A DNA stretch of 64,000 bases from Xanthomonas hyacinthi (GTDB lineage Bacteria; Pseudomonadota; Gammaproteobacteria; Xanthomonadales; Xanthomonadaceae), in assembly GCF_009769165.1 (NCBI RefSeq), contig NZ_CP043476.1:558001-622000 (forward strand), read 5' to 3'. This document shows positions 63,288 through 64,000 of this stretch, piece by piece. Position 1 is the stretch's first letter, and each line of letters opens with the position of its first letter. The translations under genes were made by a program, and so were the position numbers. The notes under the pieces were generated by a model that worked only from the letters and a program-made list of their open reading frames with translations, was not told the DNA's origin and searched no databases.

Positions 63288-64000
63288 ATGACCCCCACGA
63301 TCAAGAGCCGCAAGCACGCCGTTTCCCGGCAGATTTCCGCGCAGACCCTCACCGCCGCCGCATTGCTGAGCGGCCTGAGCCTGCTTTCTTCCCCCGCGCT
63401 CGCCGCCGATACCGCCGATGCCGCCACTGCCGCCGAGCAGCCGACGACCCTCGACAAGGTCGACGTGGAAGTCCAGCGCGCCAAGCGCTACCTGGTGGAG
63501 GCGCCGGCCTCGCCGAAGTTCACCCAGCCACTGATCGATACCCCGCAGACGCTCAACATCATCAGCAAGGAGCTGTTCAACGAACAGGGCGCCACCACGC
63601 TCACCGAGGCGCTGCGCAACAGCCCGGGCGTGGGCACCTTCTACGTCGGCGAGAACGGCAGCACCACCACCGGCGATGCGATCTACATGCGCGGCTTCGA
63701 CAGCTCCAGCAGCATCTTCGTCGACGGCGTGCGCGATCTGGGTTCGATCTCGCGCGATATCTTCAACATTGAGCAGATCGAGGTGGAGAAGGGTCCTGCC
63801 GGCACCGACAACGGCCGCAGCGCGCCGACCGGCGCGATCAACCTGGTGACCAAGCAGGCGAACCTGACCGATGCGGTCAGCGGCACGCTGTCCGGCGGCA
63901 GCGACAACCAGCGCCGCGTCACCGCGGACTGGAACCGGGCGCTGGGCGCCAGCAGCGCGCTGCGGTTGAACGTGATGGGTCAGGACAGCGATGCGCTCGG
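63288..64000 (+). CDS. TonB-dependent siderophore receptor, 5' part, runs off window
   Basis: Starts ATG at 63288 (MTPTIKSRKHAVSRQISAQT) and is open for 237 codons to the edge. Signal peptide to about residue 40 (LLSGLSLLSSPALAAD), then the plug domain: PLIDTPQTLNIISKELFNEQ, ALRNSPGVGTF, DAIYMRGFDSSSSIFVDGVR and VEKGPAGTDNGRSAPTGAIN. This resembles the catecholate receptor Fiu/FepA-like group; the ligand is not certain. Confidence 0.9.
   Translation, partial: MTPTIKSRKHAVSRQISAQTLTAAALLSGLSLLSSPALAADTADAATAAEQPTTLDKVDVEVQRAKRYLVEAPASPKFTQPLIDTPQTLNIISKELFNEQGATTLTEALRNSPGVGTFYVGENGSTTTGDAIYMRGFDSSSSIFVDGVRDLGSISRDIFNIEQIEVEKGPAGTDNGRSAPTGAINLVTKQANLTDAVSGTLSGGSDNQRRVTADWNRALGASSALRLNVMGQDSDAL

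Overview
The window is G+C-rich chromosomal DNA of a plant-associated Xanthomonas-type gammaproteobacterium. I base this on gene content: a fused aspartokinase/diaminopimelate decarboxylase (lysAC), the Xanthomonas-type murD2-murL peptidoglycan pair, the order tpiA-secG-tRNA-Leu-nuo, and two genes that look like type III secreted plant effectors, each behind a HrpX-type PIP box. I cannot fix the species.

Layout. 1-11665 holds the nuo operon on the minus strand (nuoA to nuoL; nuoL runs off the left edge), preceded by tRNA-Leu(GAG), secG and tpiA (to 13158). 13341-16689 holds an SDR, a 2OG-Fe(II) oxygenase and glmM. 16832-22917 is the accD/trp region: accD, trpA, a 51-codon ORF locked between trpB and trpA by 4-base overlaps, trpB, a divergent LysR regulator, trpF and truA. 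23217-27745 holds fimV and asd, separated by a complete IS3-family element that sits inside a dispersed palindromic repeat. 27846-32491 holds a 2-hydroxyacid dehydrogenase, aroC, prmB, sco and psd.

32611-34339 is the first effector locus: a XopAG/HopG1/AvrGf1-family gene with a perfect PIP box (TTCGC-N15-TTCGC) and a TACGGT -10 box 32 bases further on. 34416-37717 holds a LysM lytic transglycosylase and a DUF853 ATPase. 37.8-40.9 kb is a decayed, partly low-G+C zone: a REP-like palindrome, a NUDIX fragment, greB, a broken rhomboid gene, a TetR gene with a palindromic operator, and an IS remnant. 40869-50106 holds ssb, ispB, a dienelactone hydrolase, murD2, murL, lysAC and a PhzF-like gene. 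50232-54282 holds a glycine-zipper protein, an OsmC protein, an HU-like protein and three small proteins of unknown function. 54397-55623 holds a broken DJ-1/PfpI gene and the second effector locus (XopAF/HopAF1-like, CheD-like Cys-His pair) with a near-PIP box (TTCGC-N15-TTCCG) and TAGGGT 30 bases downstream. 55941-63012 holds a SET-domain protein and the SUF cluster (sufR-B-C-D-S, then GNAT and Rieske genes). A TonB-dependent siderophore receptor behind a Fur-like box runs off the right edge.

Together the ordinary genes cover respiration, tryptophan, aspartate-family and aromatic biosynthesis, peptidoglycan precursors and Fe-S assembly. The accessory signal is the pair of effector genes, in two separate places, each with the same promoter architecture. 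Two families of dispersed intergenic palindromes also recur, and half of one copy is read in frame inside murD2.
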